Shown: positions 7,519 through 17,195, counted from the stretch's first letter. The stretch: DNA of 64,000 nucleotides from Thermoanaerobacter sp. (GCA_014896455.1 JADBKJ010000009.1:1-64000); one strand, 5' to 3'. Notes: a model not told the origin generated them from the letters alone. Program-made: numbers and translations.

Positions 7519-8706
7519 ATGCGTAGACTGTTTACATCTGAATCAGTCACAGAGGGGCATCCTGATAAAATCTGCGATCAGATTTCTGACGCAATATTAG
7601 ATGAAATTTTGAAAAAAGATCCTTATGCCAGAGTTGCTTGTGAGACTGCTGTAACTACCGGTTTGGTTTTAGTAATGGGAGAAATTACTACTCAGTGCTA
7701 TGTAGATATTCCGAAAGTTGTAAGGAAAGTAGTAGAAGAAATTGGCTATACTAGAGCAAAATTCGGTTTTGACGCTGATACTTGTGCGGTTATCACTTCT
7801 ATTGATGAGCAATCACCGGATATTGCCCTCGGTGTGGACAAGGCATTAGAAGCTAAAAGAGGAGAACTTTCAGATTCGGAAATTGAGGCTATTGGCGCGG
7901 GAGACCAGGGTTTAATGTTTGGTTTTGCTTGCGATGAAACAGAAGAATTAATGCCTATGCCTATAATGCTAGCTCACAAGCTTGCAAGAAGACTGGCTGA
8001 AGCTAGAAAGAACGGGACATTAAGCTATTTAAGACCAGATGGTAAAACACAAGTAACAGTAGAGTATGAAGATGACAGGCCTGTGAGGGTAGATTCTGTT
8101 GTAGTATCAGCTCAACATGCACCTGAGGTTGACCATGATACTATTGAAAGAGATATTATTGAACATGTAATAAAACCCATAATTCCTGAAAATATGGTAG
8201 ATAATAGGACTAAAATTTTTGTAAATCCCACAGGAAGGTTTGTAATTGGTGGACCTCAAGGTGATAGCGGACTTACAGGAAGAAAAATTATTGTAGACAC
8301 CTATGGCGGATATGCAAGGCACGGTGGCGGAGCTTTTTCTGGTAAAGACCCTACAAAAGTTGATAGATCCGCAAGTTATGCTGCAAGATATGTGGCAAAA
8401 AATATTGTGGCAGCAGGACTTGCTAAGAAGTGTGAAGTGCAATTAGCTTATGCGATAGGTGTTGCTACACCTCTTGAAATAGGTATTGATACTTTTGGCA
8501 CAGGCAAAATACCAGATGAAAAGATTTCGGAAATTGTAAAACAAGTTTTTGATTTAAGACCTGCGGCTATAATTAGGGACTTAGATTTAAGAAAACCTAT
8601 TTATAGACAAGTTGCAGCTTATGGCCACTTTGGAAGACACGACTTAGACCTCCCATGGGAGAAAACAGACAAAGTAGATATATTAAAAAAGTTGGCAGGA
8701 ATATAA
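7519..8706 (+). CDS. metK: S-adenosylmethionine synthetase
   Basis: 395 residues, the usual length. It converts methionine and ATP into SAM, pyrophosphate and phosphate in the cytosol. Diagnostic segments: [20 protein letters not shown] at the N-terminus, [16 protein letters not shown] (signature 1), [20 protein letters not shown], and [17 protein letters not shown] (signature 2). The start ATG 7519 has AAGGAGGA 9 nt upstream. Controlled by the upstream SAM-I riboswitch and followed by a strong terminator. Confidence 0.98.
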   Translation: MRRLFTSESVTEGHPDKICDQISDAILDEILKKDPYARVACETAVTTGLVLVMGEITTQCYVDIPKVVRKVVEEIGYTRAKFGFDADTCAVITSIDEQSPDIALGVDKALEAKRGELSDSEIEAIGAGDQGLMFGFACDETEELMPMPIMLAHKLARRLAEARKNGTLSYLRPDGKTQVTVEYEDDRPVRVDSVVVSAQHAPEVDHDTIERDIIEHVIKPIIPENMVDNRTKIFVNPTGRFVIGGPQGDSGLTGRKIIVDTYGGYARHGGGAFSGKDPTKVDRSASYAARYVAKNIVAAGLAKKCEVQLAYAIGVATPLEIGIDTFGTGKIPDEKISEIVKQVFDLRPAAIIRDLDLRKPIYRQVAAYGHFGRHDLDLPWEKTDKVDILKKLAGI

Positions 8707-8712
8707 ATTTGA

Positions 8713-8733
8713 AAGCCCGGGTAAACCCGGGCT
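8713..8733 (+). terminator. Hairpin after metK
   Basis: AGCCCGGGT-AA-ACCCGGGCT is a near-perfect GC-rich stem 7 nt after the stop. The T-run is weak and comes later (GGCATTTTTA), so termination strength is uncertain. Confidence 0.65.
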
Positions 8734-8903
8734 TATGGCATTTTTATATATCTTTTTTAATGCCATAGAATTTATGTTTTGTAAACGCTTCGCTACCTTA
8801 ATTATACCACAAAAATTGAAAAAAAGAAATGAATTGGCTTTAATTTGCTTTAAATATAAGGTAAAATTAAATAAAGAAAAGAATTAAAACAGGAGAATCG
8901 GCT

Positions 8904-11111
8904 ATGATTGACATAGAGGGTGTAGTTGAAGAAATAATTTTTAGAAATGAACAAAATGGTTATACGGTTTTAGAATTAAGTACCCAAGGTTTAGTAGTCA
9001 CTGCTGTAGGTTATATGCCTTATGTAAACATTGGGGAAAGAATTAAAATTGAAGGAGAATGGGTAGAACATCCTGATTATGGTGAGCAAATTAGGGTTTT
9101 AAATTATGAAACCTTGGCTCCCACCACTTTAGAAGGAATAGAAAAGTTTTTATCTTCTGGCTTAATTCCTGGAATAGGTCCTATTACAGCAAGAAAAATT
9201 GTAAAAAAGTTTGGCGTTGATTCTTTACATATAATTGAAACTGCACCAGAAAGATTAAAAGAAATAAAAGGTCTAAGCGATGAGAAGATAAAAAGAATTT
9301 GTGAAGCTTATGAAATGCAAAAGGGCATAAAAGAAGTGATGGTGTTTTTGCAGGGGTACGGTATTTCCACTGCAATGGCTATAAAGATTTATAAAGAATA
9401 TGGAAACAACGCGATTGAAATTATTAAGCAAAACCCTTACAGATTGGCTGACGATATATTTGGAATAGGATTTAAAACTGCAGACAAAATAGCAGAAAAC
9501 CTGGGAGTTGACCCTCATTCTCTATATCGCATATCTTCTGGTACTCGATATGTTTTGATGCAGTATGCGGCAAATGGTCACACCTATGTGCCGAAAGAAC
9601 TTCTAAAAAAAGAAGCAGCAAGTTTGTTAGAAGTAAGCGAAGAAGAAGTAGAAGATTCTTTTGTGCTTTTAGTACAAAATGAAAAAATACATATTGAAAC
9701 TTTTGAAGATAATACTGTAGGAATCTACTATATACCTTACTATATAGCTGAATTACACACAGCAGAGAGATTATTTAACATGACACTAATGGAAAATGAA
9801 GATTTAGGCATAGATGTCCAAAAAGAAATTAGAAATTTTGAAAAAGAAACAGGTATTTTGTTGGCAGAAAATCAAAAATTGGCTGTAGAAGAAGCTGTTA
9901 AAAATTCTGTTGTGGTCATAACGGGAGGTCCAGGCACAGGGAAGACTACGATAATAAATTGTATAATACGTATTTTTGAAAAAGCTGGTAAAAAAGTGGC
10001 TCTTGCAGCCCCAACAGGAAGAGCTGCAAAAAGGATAACGGAAGCTACTGGAAAAGAGGCTAAGACTATTCATAGGCTTTTAGAATATACTTATTCGGAG
10101 GAAGAAGGGAAGGGCTTTAACAAAAATGAAAAAGACCCATTAAAATACGACGTTATAATAGTTGACGAAGCTTCAATGGTAGATATATTGCTTATGAATG
10201 CTCTATTGAAAGCCATACCTATAGGGGCAAAACTGATTTTAGTAGGGGATGCTGATCAGCTTCCATCTGTTGGAGCGGGAAATGTCCTAAGAGATATAAT
10301 AGACAGTGGTATAGTAAAAGTGATACGTTTAAAAGAAATTTTTAGACAACAAAAGCAAAGCTTGATAGTAATAAATGCTCACAAGATAAATAGTGGAGAA
10401 TATCCCATCTATAACGATAAAAATAGTGATTTCTTTTTTATGAATGCCAACACTCAAGAAGATATATTAAAAACCATATTGGAGCTTGTGACAAACAGAC
10501 TTCCTAAAGCTTATGGATTTCATCCTATTAATGATATTCAAGTACTTACCCCTATGAGAAAAGGGATAATTGGTGTTCACAATTTAAATTTAGAGCTGCA
10601 AAAAGCATTAAATCCCCACGACAAAACTAAAGCCGAAAAAATAATGAAGGAGTTTGTCTTCAGAGTAGGGGATAAAGTGATGCAAATAAAAAATAATTAC
10701 AAGATAAAATGGAAAAAAGGCGAGGAAGAAGGAGAAGGAGTGTTTAATGGAGATATAGGAATAATCCAATCAATAGACGAAGAATTACAGGAATTGACTA
10801 TATATTTTGACGATGAAAAATTTGTCACTTATGACTTTTCTGATTTGGATGAACTAAATTTGTCTTATGCTATAACAGTGCACAAAAGCCAAGGCAGTGA
10901 ATTTCCTGTTGTCATAATGCCAATTACTTATGGGCCTCCTATGCTACTTACAAGAAACCTTTTGTACACCGCCGTTACAAGGGCAAAGAAATTGGTTATT
11001 TTGGTAGGTCAAGAGAAATATTTGAAATTTATGATTGACAACAATAGAATCTCAAAAAGATATTCGGGGCTTCTTTCAAGGCTTAAAAAAGCACTTTTGT
11101 ATGTAAATTAA
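8904..11111 (+). CDS. recD2: RecD2-type ATP-dependent 5'-3' DNA helicase
   Basis: 735 residues, typical of RecD2 outside RecBCD. Order: N-terminal OB-like region (VEEIIFRNEQNGYTVLEL), helix-hairpin-helix repeats (about 75-210: IPGIGPITARKIVKKFG, IFGIGFKTADKIAENLG), then SF1 helicase motifs: Walker A ITGGPGTGKTT (about 340), APTGRAAKRI (Ia), VDEASMVDI (II), GDADQLPSVGAGNVLRD (III), IFRQ (IV), and ITVHKSQGSEF with LLYTAVTRAKK (V/VI). It functions in DNA repair and recombination. Stands alone between the metK unit and the comF operon. Confidence 0.95.
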   Translation: MIDIEGVVEEIIFRNEQNGYTVLELSTQGLVVTAVGYMPYVNIGERIKIEGEWVEHPDYGEQIRVLNYETLAPTTLEGIEKFLSSGLIPGIGPITARKIVKKFGVDSLHIIETAPERLKEIKGLSDEKIKRICEAYEMQKGIKEVMVFLQGYGISTAMAIKIYKEYGNNAIEIIKQNPYRLADDIFGIGFKTADKIAENLGVDPHSLYRISSGTRYVLMQYAANGHTYVPKELLKKEAASLLEVSEEEVEDSFVLLVQNEKIHIETFEDNTVGIYYIPYYIAELHTAERLFNMTLMENEDLGIDVQKEIRNFEKETGILLAENQKLAVEEAVKNSVVVITGGPGTGKTTIINCIIRIFEKAGKKVALAAPTGRAAKRITEATGKEAKTIHRLLEYTYSEEEGKGFNKNEKDPLKYDVIIVDEASMVDILLMNALLKAIPIGAKLILVGDADQLPSVGAGNVLRDIIDSGIVKVIRLKEIFRQQKQSLIVINAHKINSGEYPIYNDKNSDFFFMNANTQEDILKTILELVTNRLPKAYGFHPINDIQVLTPMRKGIIGVHNLNLELQKALNPHDKTKAEKIMKEFVFRVGDKVMQIKNNYKIKWKKGEEEGEGVFNGDIGIIQSIDEELQELTIYFDDEKFVTYDFSDLDELNLSYAITVHKSQGSEFPVVIMPITYGPPMLLTRNLLYTAVTRAKKLVILVGQEKYLKFMIDNNRISKRYSGLLSRLKKALLYVN

Positions 11112-11221
11112 ATTTTGCATTAAATAAAAGGGAATTTAGTGTAAAATGATAATTTTCAATTAATTTTAACAGAAGAGTGCCGATATAGATTATAAGAAAA
11201 AATATTGTAAGGGGTAAAAAG

Positions 11222-11911
11222 ATGATTTTTTTAGACCTTTTATTTCCACCAAAAACAACCTGTATTATTTGTAAAACTGCTATAAAAACAGGATATTTAT
11301 GCGACAAATGCAAAAGCACATTAAAATTTATTGAGGGTAATAGGTGTAATATTTGTGGTAAACCAATAGACTATGAAGGAACATGTCTTGATTGCTTAGA
11401 GCATGGCCATGAATTTAAACAAAATATAAGTCCTTTTGAATACGATGGTGTTGTAAAAGACTTAATAGGGCGGTTCAAATATTTCAAAGAAAGAGAATTG
11501 GCACCTTTTTTTGCAGACTATATGGCTTTTACAGTTAAAAAAATGGACTGGCCTATCGACGTCATAGTACCTGTTCCTCTTCACAAAATTAGGCTTGACG
11601 AAAGAGGTTACAATCAGTCAGAACTTTTGGCAAGAGAACTTTCTTATCGGTTGAATATTTTTATGTCTAAAGCTTTAAGGAGAGTGAGAAATACAACAAC
11701 ACAGACTGCTTTGCACAAAGAAGAGAGGATAGAAAACGTAAAGGGTGCTTTTAAAGTGACTTACAAAGATACTATTGTTGGGAAAAATGCGCTACTGGTA
11801 GATGACGTGTTGACAACAGGTGCTACTTTGGACGAGTGCGCCAAAGTCTTAAAAGAAAATGGGGCAAAAGATGTATATGTGGTTACTATAGCAACTGGCA
11901 AAAATATGTGA
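11222..11911 (+). CDS. comFC: ComF-family phosphoribosyltransferase-like protein
   Basis: 229 residues. An N-terminal four-Cys zinc finger pair (CIICKTAIKTGYLCDKC, CNICGKPIDYEGTCLDC) is followed by a type I phosphoribosyltransferase fold with the PRPP-loop signature VDDVLTTGATLDEC near residue 195. The family is linked to DNA uptake in transformation. First gene of the comF-flagellar cluster, in the same order as B. subtilis comFC-yvyF-flgM; comFA and comFB are not directly upstream here. Confidence 0.9.
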   Translation: MIFLDLLFPPKTTCIICKTAIKTGYLCDKCKSTLKFIEGNRCNICGKPIDYEGTCLDCLEHGHEFKQNISPFEYDGVVKDLIGRFKYFKERELAPFFADYMAFTVKKMDWPIDVIVPVPLHKIRLDERGYNQSELLARELSYRLNIFMSKALRRVRNTTTQTALHKEERIENVKGAFKVTYKDTIVGKNALLVDDVLTTGATLDECAKVLKENGAKDVYVVTIATGKNM

Positions 11912-11948
11912 TGGGGAGTTTGAAGTATCAAAAAGGGGATGAAAGGAA

Positions 11949-12365
11949 ATGGAAATAAGAAATTGTAAAAGGTGCGGAAGGCTTTACACTTATACAGGAA
12001 TTGATTTATGTCCAGAATGTTATAGACAGGATGAAGAAGATTTTATAAAAGTGCGGGATTATTTAGATGCTCACCCTTCAGCTACCATGCTGGAAATATC
12101 TCGAAATACTCAGGTTTCTACAAAGAAAATAATGGATTTTTTAAAGGAAGGAAGGCTTATTTTAACCTCTAATAACCTTAATATAGGTCTTAGGTGTGAA
12201 AAATGTGGTAAACCAATACTTACAGGCAGGTTTTGTGACGAGTGCAAAACCAAATTAGCTAAGGAACTAATGAAAGGCTATTCGATTCAATCCGATGACA
12301 AAGAAGAAGAAAAACAAACAGGAGAAAGGCTGTACGTTTATGAAAACCAAAAAAAGAAAAAATGA
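11949..12365 (+). CDS. yvyF: Flagellar operon protein YvyF/TIGR03826
   Basis: 138 residues. An N-terminal zinc ribbon (CKRCGRLYTYTGIDLCPEC), a winged-helix-like middle (YLDAHPSATMLEISRNTQVSTKKIMDFLKEGRL) and a second Cys pair set (CEKCGKPILTGRFCDEC) match the flagellar-operon protein always found between comFC and flgM. The function is not well defined; B. subtilis YvyF has been proposed to act as a regulator. Confidence 0.85.
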   Translation: MEIRNCKRCGRLYTYTGIDLCPECYRQDEEDFIKVRDYLDAHPSATMLEISRNTQVSTKKIMDFLKEGRLILTSNNLNIGLRCEKCGKPILTGRFCDECKTKLAKELMKGYSIQSDDKEEEKQTGERLYVYENQKKKK

Positions 12366-12374
12366 TTTTTATAT

Positions 12375-12401
12375 TAAACTTTTAAATTATTAAGTCGATA
12401 T
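12375..12401 (+). promoter_or_regulatory. Sigma-28 (SigD) promoter of flgM
   Basis: TAAA (12375-12378), exactly 15 bp, then GTCGATAT (12394-12401), matching the SigD consensus TAAA-N15-GCCGATAW. About 22 bp before flgM. Confidence 0.8.
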
Positions 12402-12423
12402 TAGTAGTACGGGGGTGTTAAAA

Positions 12424-12699
12424 ATGAAAATTTATAACAACAATATTGAAAAAATAATGTCAGTTTATCGAGTAGATCCGGTAGAAAAGGTTACCAGCAA
12501 GAAAGCGGAGATAAAAGATAAAGTTGAGATATCAGAAGAAGCAATTAAACTTGCACAAAGTTCAAATGAATTTGAAAAGATTAAGAATCAAAAGATTGAA
12601 AACATAAAGTCAATGCTTAATGCAGGAACTTACAATGTAAAAGCTGAAGATGTGGCGGATGCTATTCTTAAGGGAATATTGTTGAATAAAAAAATTTAA
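12424..12699 (+). CDS. flgM: Anti-sigma-28 factor FlgM
   Basis: 91 residues from ATG 12424 with GGGGGTG upstream; an in-frame GTG at 12415 overlaps that site and is rejected. The C-terminal sigma-binding helices fit FlgM: DKVEISEEAIKLAQ, IENIKSMLNAGTYNVKAEDVADAIL. It holds SigD inactive until the hook-basal body is finished. Its own SigD-type promoter implies autoregulation. Confidence 0.9.
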   Translation: MKIYNNNIEKIMSVYRVDPVEKVTSKKAEIKDKVEISEEAIKLAQSSNEFEKIKNQKIENIKSMLNAGTYNVKAEDVADAILKGILLNKKI

Positions 12700-12715
12700 A
12701 AAGGGTGTGCTGGCA

Positions 12716-13192
12716 ATGGCTAATAGCCAAAAGCTTGTAGATGTATTAAGGGGAGAAACAGAAATTTACAAAGTTTTATTAGACTTAGCGATAAAAAAAA
12801 CTGATATTATAATTGCAGGGAAAGTAAAAGAATTAGATGAAATAGTTCAAATAGAGAAGCAACTTATAAAAAAACTTATGGAATTAGAAGAACAAAGAGA
12901 GGATATATTGGAGAAGATTGATATAGAAGGCAAAATGACAATAACCGACTTGATAGAATCCATTTCTTCAGAAGAAGCAGAAAACCTAAAAGATATCAAA
13001 TATAATCTGACTAATATTTTAAAAGAACTTGAAGAAAGAAACAAATTAAATGCTGCTTTAATTGAACAAGCGTTAGAATATATAAACTATTCTATTCAAA
13101 CAATATCAAGTGCCTTAGAAAGTGATGATGGTGTTTATGGGAATAGTGGCAATATAAAAAGATACACCAGCCTAATTGACAAAAAGGCATAG
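12716..13192 (+). CDS. flgN: FlgN-family flagellar chaperone
   Basis: 158 residues, all-helical, with the FlgN signature region QLIKKLMELEEQREDIL and NLTNILKELEERNKLNAALIEQALEYI. It binds the C-termini of the hook-associated proteins FlgK and FlgL before export, and flgK and flgL follow directly. ATG 12716 is preferred over GTG 12707 because of spacing to AAGGG (12701-12705). Equivalent of B. subtilis yvyG. Confidence 0.85.
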   Translation: MANSQKLVDVLRGETEIYKVLLDLAIKKTDIIIAGKVKELDEIVQIEKQLIKKLMELEEQREDILEKIDIEGKMTITDLIESISSEEAENLKDIKYNLTNILKELEERNKLNAALIEQALEYINYSIQTISSALESDDGVYGNSGNIKRYTSLIDKKA

Positions 13193-13202
13193 GGGGATGA
13201 AG

Positions 13203-14645
13203 ATGTCTACTTTTCAAGGATTAGAAATAGCAAAGACAGGATTGTTTGTAAGCCAAAAGGCTTTGGATGTCACTGGACACAATATTGCAAATGCTAATAC
13301 TCCTGGGTATACTCGTCAAGTAGTAGATATGGCCTCAATTGCACCACCCACTACTTTTGGCATGTATGACCAATGGGGAAAAGCCATAGGAGAAGGCGTA
13401 AAAATACAGGATATAAGACAAATCCGCGACCAATTTTTAGACAACCAATTCAGAAGGGAAAATAAATTTTTGGGTGAATGGGAAACAAAAGCCCAGGTTT
13501 TAGCTGCTGTTGAAGATATATTTAACGAACCTTCGGATAGCGGAATAAATACAGTGCTTAATGACTTTTTTAATTCCCTTCAAGAGTTATCCAAGAGTCC
13601 AGAAAGTTTGACGGTAAGAGCGGAAGTTAGAGAGCGAGCTATTGCTCTTGCTGATACTTTTAATACTGTATATCAGCATCTTTATGATAAATTAAACGAA
13701 TTGAATTCCACCATACAAAGTAGGATTTCAGAAATAAATTCTTATGCCGACAGAATAAGCAAATTAAACAATGAAATATATAGATTTGAACTTACCGGAC
13801 AGACAGCAAATGACCTAAGAGACCAGAGAAATCTCCTTGTCGATCAGCTTTCTAAGTTGGTGAATATTACTACTTATGAAGATTCTAATGGAAATTTCAG
13901 AATCGACATAGCTGGACAAGCTTTAGTTGATGGGTCGACTGCTTTTACTATGAGTATGGATAGCACTGGAAATGTCGTATGGGATTTGACGGGAACCTCT
14001 GTAAACCCTTCAAGTGGTATATTAAAAGGCTTACTTGATATGAGAGATGGAGATGGCACCAACGGGATAAAAGGAGTACCCTATTATATAAATGAATGGA
14101 ATAAACTGGCATATAGCATATCGAAGGAAATAAATGCTGTCCACAAAGCAGGCTATGGGCTTGATGGCTCTAATGGTACACCGCTTTTCACTGATTTTGC
14201 AGATCCATATGACTCTGGAGTTAAATATGCTCAGTTAATTAAAGTGGATTCAGCTATTCTCGATTCAAATGGCTTGCAAAAAATAGCTGCTGCATCAAGT
14301 ACGGCTACTCTTCCGGGCGATAACACAAATGCATTAAAGCTTATTGCTTTAAGGGATCAAGGTAATGCGGTACTAAATGGAGCCACATTTGATGACTTTG
14401 CAAGGTCATTAATATCAAATCTTGGAGTGGATGCACAGCAAGCAAACTTAATGCAAAAAAATCAGGAAGTCATGGTAAAACAAATTGATTTAAACAGACA
14501 ATCGGTATCTGGTGTATCTTTAGATGAAGAGATGACAAACATGTTAAAATATCAGAAATCCTATGCTGCTTCTGCAAGAGTGATAACAGTTATGGATGAA
14601 CTTTTAGATACTCTTATAAATAGGATGGGCATTGTAGGAAGATAA
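13203..14645 (+). CDS. flgK: Flagellar hook-associated protein 1
   Basis: 480 residues from ATG 13203, which has AGGGGG 6 nt upstream; earlier in-frame ATGs at 13176 and 13197 lie in or before that site. The N-terminal rod/hook motif LEIAKTGLFVSQKALDVTGHNIANANTPGYTRQ and the C-terminal motif SVSGVSLDEEMTNMLKYQKSYAASARVITVMDELLDTLI mark FlgK. It forms the hook-filament junction. The start lies 10 bp after the flgN stop. Confidence 0.95.
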   Translation: MSTFQGLEIAKTGLFVSQKALDVTGHNIANANTPGYTRQVVDMASIAPPTTFGMYDQWGKAIGEGVKIQDIRQIRDQFLDNQFRRENKFLGEWETKAQVLAAVEDIFNEPSDSGINTVLNDFFNSLQELSKSPESLTVRAEVRERAIALADTFNTVYQHLYDKLNELNSTIQSRISEINSYADRISKLNNEIYRFELTGQTANDLRDQRNLLVDQLSKLVNITTYEDSNGNFRIDIAGQALVDGSTAFTMSMDSTGNVVWDLTGTSVNPSSGILKGLLDMRDGDGTNGIKGVPYYINEWNKLAYSISKEINAVHKAGYGLDGSNGTPLFTDFADPYDSGVKYAQLIKVDSAILDSNGLQKIAAASSTATLPGDNTNALKLIALRDQGNAVLNGATFDDFARSLISNLGVDAQQANLMQKNQEVMVKQIDLNRQSVSGVSLDEEMTNMLKYQKSYAASARVITVMDELLDTLINRMGIVGR

Positions 14646-14647
14646 TA

Positions 14648-14695
14648 TGTCATCCTGAGACGAAGCCGAAGGATCTCAGACCCAAGAGGAATACC
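14648..14695 (+). repeat. Dispersed TGTCATYCTGAG-type repeat, flgK-flgL gap
   Basis: GTCATCCTGAGACGAAGCCG, AAGGATCTCAGACC, then AGAGGAATACC. The same family occurs three times at 16206-16372 and once at 29942-29990, always intergenic. It can form a stem (CTGAGA/TCTCAG). Confidence 0.8.
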
Positions 14696-14726
14696 ATACA
14701 GTATTAGACTAAGGCAGGTGTAAAAA

Positions 14727-15620
14727 ATGAGAATTACAGATAACATGCTTATAACGAATTTTTTAAACAACTACAACAATAACCTTGAACGATTACAAAA
14801 AAATCAAAACATGTTATCTACAGGCAAAAGAATATCGAGGCCTTCTGATGACCCTGTTGCAGTAGCTACAAGCCTACGTATTCGAACAGATATGGCAAGA
14901 AATGATGCTTATACCAAAAATGCCGATGATGCAAAATCCTGGTTGGACATAACTGATACTGCTTTAAGTCAATTGAATGACCTGTTACAACGCACAAGAG
15001 AATTAGCAGTTGAGGGATCTAATGGGACTTTGACACAAACAGATATGCAAAAAATAGCTAACGAGATAGAGCAGTTAAAAGCGCAGATGATACAAGTAGG
15101 GAATACTCAATACAATGGAAGGTATATATTTGCAGGTTTTAAAACTACAACCCAGCCTTTTAGTGAGACCAATAATTCTTATAGTGGTGATAATGGTGTA
15201 ATAGAGTTTGAAGTAGGAGCAGGAGGAAACAAAATAGCTGTAAATGTAACTGGAGATAAAGTTTTTAATGTAGATTCGACAGGAATTTCTCAACTTCTTA
15301 CTGTGATGGATAAACTAAAAAATGCATTAGACTCGGGAGATCACCAGGCTGTAAGTAATTTAATAGCTGATATAGATAAACAATTAGAAAATGTACTGGC
15401 TGCAAGAGCAGAAGTAGGCGCAAAATCAAACAGACTTGACCTTATACAAAATAGGCTCCAAGATGATAATTATAACTTTACGGCTTTACTTTCAAAAAAT
15501 GAAGATGTAGATTTAGCGCAGGTTATTACAAATCTTCAAATGGATGAAAATGTGTATAGAGCATCCTTAGCGGCAGGGGCTCGTATTATGCAGCCCAGCC
15601 TTATAGACTTTTTAAGGTGA
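14727..15620 (+). CDS. flgL: Flagellar hook-associated protein 3
   Basis: 297 residues with flagellin-like ends: N-terminal MRITDNMLITNFLNN, QKNQNMLSTGKRISRPSDDPV, and C-terminal SLIDFLR. It connects FlgK to the flagellin filament. AAGGCAGG lies upstream of ATG 14727. A repeat sits between it and flgK. Confidence 0.95.
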   Translation: MRITDNMLITNFLNNYNNNLERLQKNQNMLSTGKRISRPSDDPVAVATSLRIRTDMARNDAYTKNADDAKSWLDITDTALSQLNDLLQRTRELAVEGSNGTLTQTDMQKIANEIEQLKAQMIQVGNTQYNGRYIFAGFKTTTQPFSETNNSYSGDNGVIEFEVGAGGNKIAVNVTGDKVFNVDSTGISQLLTVMDKLKNALDSGDHQAVSNLIADIDKQLENVLAARAEVGAKSNRLDLIQNRLQDDNYNFTALLSKNEDVDLAQVITNLQMDENVYRASLAAGARIMQPSLIDFLR

Positions 15621-15624
15621 TAAT

Positions 15625-16182
15625 ATGAACATAGTGATACATCAAACTTTTGGCAGGATAGGTATAGAAACTTTTCCTGCCCAAATTTCTATAGAAAGCC
15701 AAAAAGCAGACCTTGAAATAAAACAAATACCTGCAAAAATGGAAATAGACCAAAAACTTCCTCAAGTATATATAGACCAGTATCAGTGTTTTTATGAATC
15801 AGGGCTTAAAAGTATTTTTGACCTTGTCCATGATGAAGCCCAGATGAGCAAACAAATAGCTCTTGAAGCAATAGGTAAAATTGCTGAAGAGGGGCGTTTT
15901 CTTGCCTCTATAGAAAACCATCAAAATGCTATTGCAGAGTTAGCTAAAAAAGCGATGGAGCATGAGGTTACATTTACAATTGACCTCATGCCAAAATCAA
16001 GACCTAAAATATGGCTTGAGGGATATTTAAACATAAATTGGGAATTAGGCGGTGCAGAAATAAAAGCAATACCACATAAGCCTCAAATATCCGCAATACC
16101 AGGCCATATAAACATTTACATGAGACAATATCCTTCAATAAAAATAGAACATGTGGGAAACAATTTTGATAAAACGGTTTAG
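15625..16182 (+). CDS. yviE: DUF6470 protein (YviE homologue) of the flagellar operon
   Basis: 185 residues. Beta-rich beginning (VIHQTFGRIGIETFPAQISIESQKADLEI) and the conserved KIWLEGYLNINWELG near the end, as in the protein between flgL and fliW in Bacillus. The stop of flgL and this start are 4 bp apart. No function is known. Confidence 0.8.
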   Translation: MNIVIHQTFGRIGIETFPAQISIESQKADLEIKQIPAKMEIDQKLPQVYIDQYQCFYESGLKSIFDLVHDEAQMSKQIALEAIGKIAEEGRFLASIENHQNAIAELAKKAMEHEVTFTIDLMPKSRPKIWLEGYLNINWELGGAEIKAIPHKPQISAIPGHINIYMRQYPSIKIEHVGNNFDKTV

Positions 16183-16205
16183 CTTTTATTGTTTTCCTGT
16201 TTTCC

Positions 16206-16372
16206 GTGTCATTTTGAGACTGAGCGTAAGCGAAGTGGAAGAAATTTATACTTTTTCTCTCATGTCATTCTGAGACTGAGTGTAAACAAATTCGAAGAAT
16301 CTATACATTTTCTCTTATGTCATTCTGAGGAGTGCGAAGCACTTCGAAGAATCCCAGACCAGAGAGGAATAC
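16206..16372 (+). repeat. Three tandem-spaced copies of the TGTCATTCTGAG repeat
   Basis: Copies start at about 16207 (TGTCATTTTGAGACTGAGCG), 16263 (TGTCATTCTGAGACTGAGTG) and 16318 (TGTCATTCTGAGGAGTGCG), roughly 55 bp apart, each with CGAAG and GAAGAAT-type tails. The third keeps the full CCCAGACC..GAGGAATACC tail and the inverted repeat GTGCGAAGCAC. They fill the yviE-fliW gap. Confidence 0.85.
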
Positions 16373-16407
16373 CTATAAAACCCGAATATGAAAGTGAGGA
16401 ACTGATT

Positions 16408-16860
16408 ATGCAAATAAATACAAAAAACTTTGGCATCATAGAATACAATCCTGAAGACGTCATTTACTTTGAAGAAGGAATACCAGGTTTTGAAGACTTA
16501 CACAATTTTTTAATAATTACTGACAACGAAGAAAACATGCCTTTTAAATGGCTTCAAGCAATTGATAATACAGATATAGCTTTTGTAGTTATTGACCCTA
16601 GAGTTTTTAAGCCTAATTATACCTTTGAAATTGATGAAGAATTAATACAAGCTCTTCAAATAGAGGATGTGAACCACCTTCTCATATACGTAATTGTAGT
16701 AATCCCCGATGAAATAGAAAAAATGTCAGCAAACCTAAAAGCCCCTATAATTATAAATGCTAAAAATAACAAAGGTAAACAAGTCATTCTTGACAATGAC
16801 GAATACCTCATAAAACATCCAATATTGGAGGAACTCAAAAATGCTTATTCTAACGCGTAA
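16408..16860 (+). CDS. fliW: Flagellar assembly factor FliW
   Basis: 150 residues from ATG 16408 (GTGAGGA upstream); the frame opens earlier, but that part is repeat DNA. Motifs: YNPEDVIYFEEGIPGFEDLHNFLII, MPFKWLQAIDN, LKAPIIINAKNNKGKQVILDNDEYLIKHPI. FliW binds flagellin and antagonises CsrA, coupling flagellin translation to assembly. It overlaps csrA by 20 bp, supporting translational coupling. Confidence 0.95.
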   Translation: MQINTKNFGIIEYNPEDVIYFEEGIPGFEDLHNFLIITDNEENMPFKWLQAIDNTDIAFVVIDPRVFKPNYTFEIDEELIQALQIEDVNHLLIYVIVVIPDEIEKMSANLKAPIIINAKNNKGKQVILDNDEYLIKHPILEELKNAYSNA

Positions 16861-17113
16861 AGTAGGTCAAGCCATAATTATAGGGGAAGACATAGAAATT
16901 AAAATATTAGAAATTGTTGATGGCCAAATAAAATTGGGGATTACTGCGCCAAAAAATATATCTGTTTTAAGAAAAGAGCTTATAGAAATCAAAGGCGAAA
17001 ACTTAAAAGCTGCATCTGTAAACAAAGAGGTTTTGAGCAAATTAGAAAATTTTATTAAAAACGCTAAAGTGAATGCAAAATATATCGATATATATAGTGA
17101 AAACAAAAGATGA
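16841..17113 (+). CDS. csrA: Carbon storage regulator CsrA
   Basis: 90 residues. MLILTRKVGQAIIIGEDIEIKIL and IKLGITAPKNISVLRKEL are diagnostic. It is an RNA-binding dimer that blocks ribosome access at GGA-containing hairpins. The start lies inside fliW with GGAGG upstream. It sits directly before flagellin, whose leader carries matching sites. The C-terminal extension (about residues 60-90) is longer than in enteric CsrA. Confidence 0.95.
   Translation: MLILTRKVGQAIIIGEDIEIKILEIVDGQIKLGITAPKNISVLRKELIEIKGENLKAASVNKEVLSKLENFIKNAKVNAKYIDIYSENKR
17065..17091 (+). promoter_or_regulatory. Sigma-28 promoter of flagellin, inside the csrA 3' end
   Basis: TAAA (17065-17068), 15 bp, ATCGATAT (17084-17091). 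It lies about 105 bp before the flagellin start, allowing a roughly 95-nt leader. Confidence 0.7.
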
Positions 17114-17114
17114 A

Positions 17115-17188
17115 ACAGTTGGCCAACTGTGAGTCTTAAAATCTTTCAAAACCATGGCAAGGATGCCAAATAAAAAATTCAAGGAGGA
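17115..17188 (+). promoter_or_regulatory. Flagellin leader with CsrA-type binding sites
   Basis: A perfect 16-bp palindrome ACAGTTGGCCAACTGT (17115-17130) is followed by a small hairpin GGC-AAGGAT-GCC (17156-17167) presenting GGA in its loop, and by CAAGGAGG (17180-17187), the ribosome site. This two-site layout, one loop GGA and one at the ribosome site, matches the known CsrA control of hag in Bacillus. Binding is inferred. Confidence 0.65.
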
Positions 17189-17195
17189 AGGTAAA

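Noticed and set aside
16206-16372. Repeats as a CRISPR-like or tRNA-like array
   Set aside because: Three imperfect copies with diverged interiors; they match single copies elsewhere and are a dispersed intergenic repeat.
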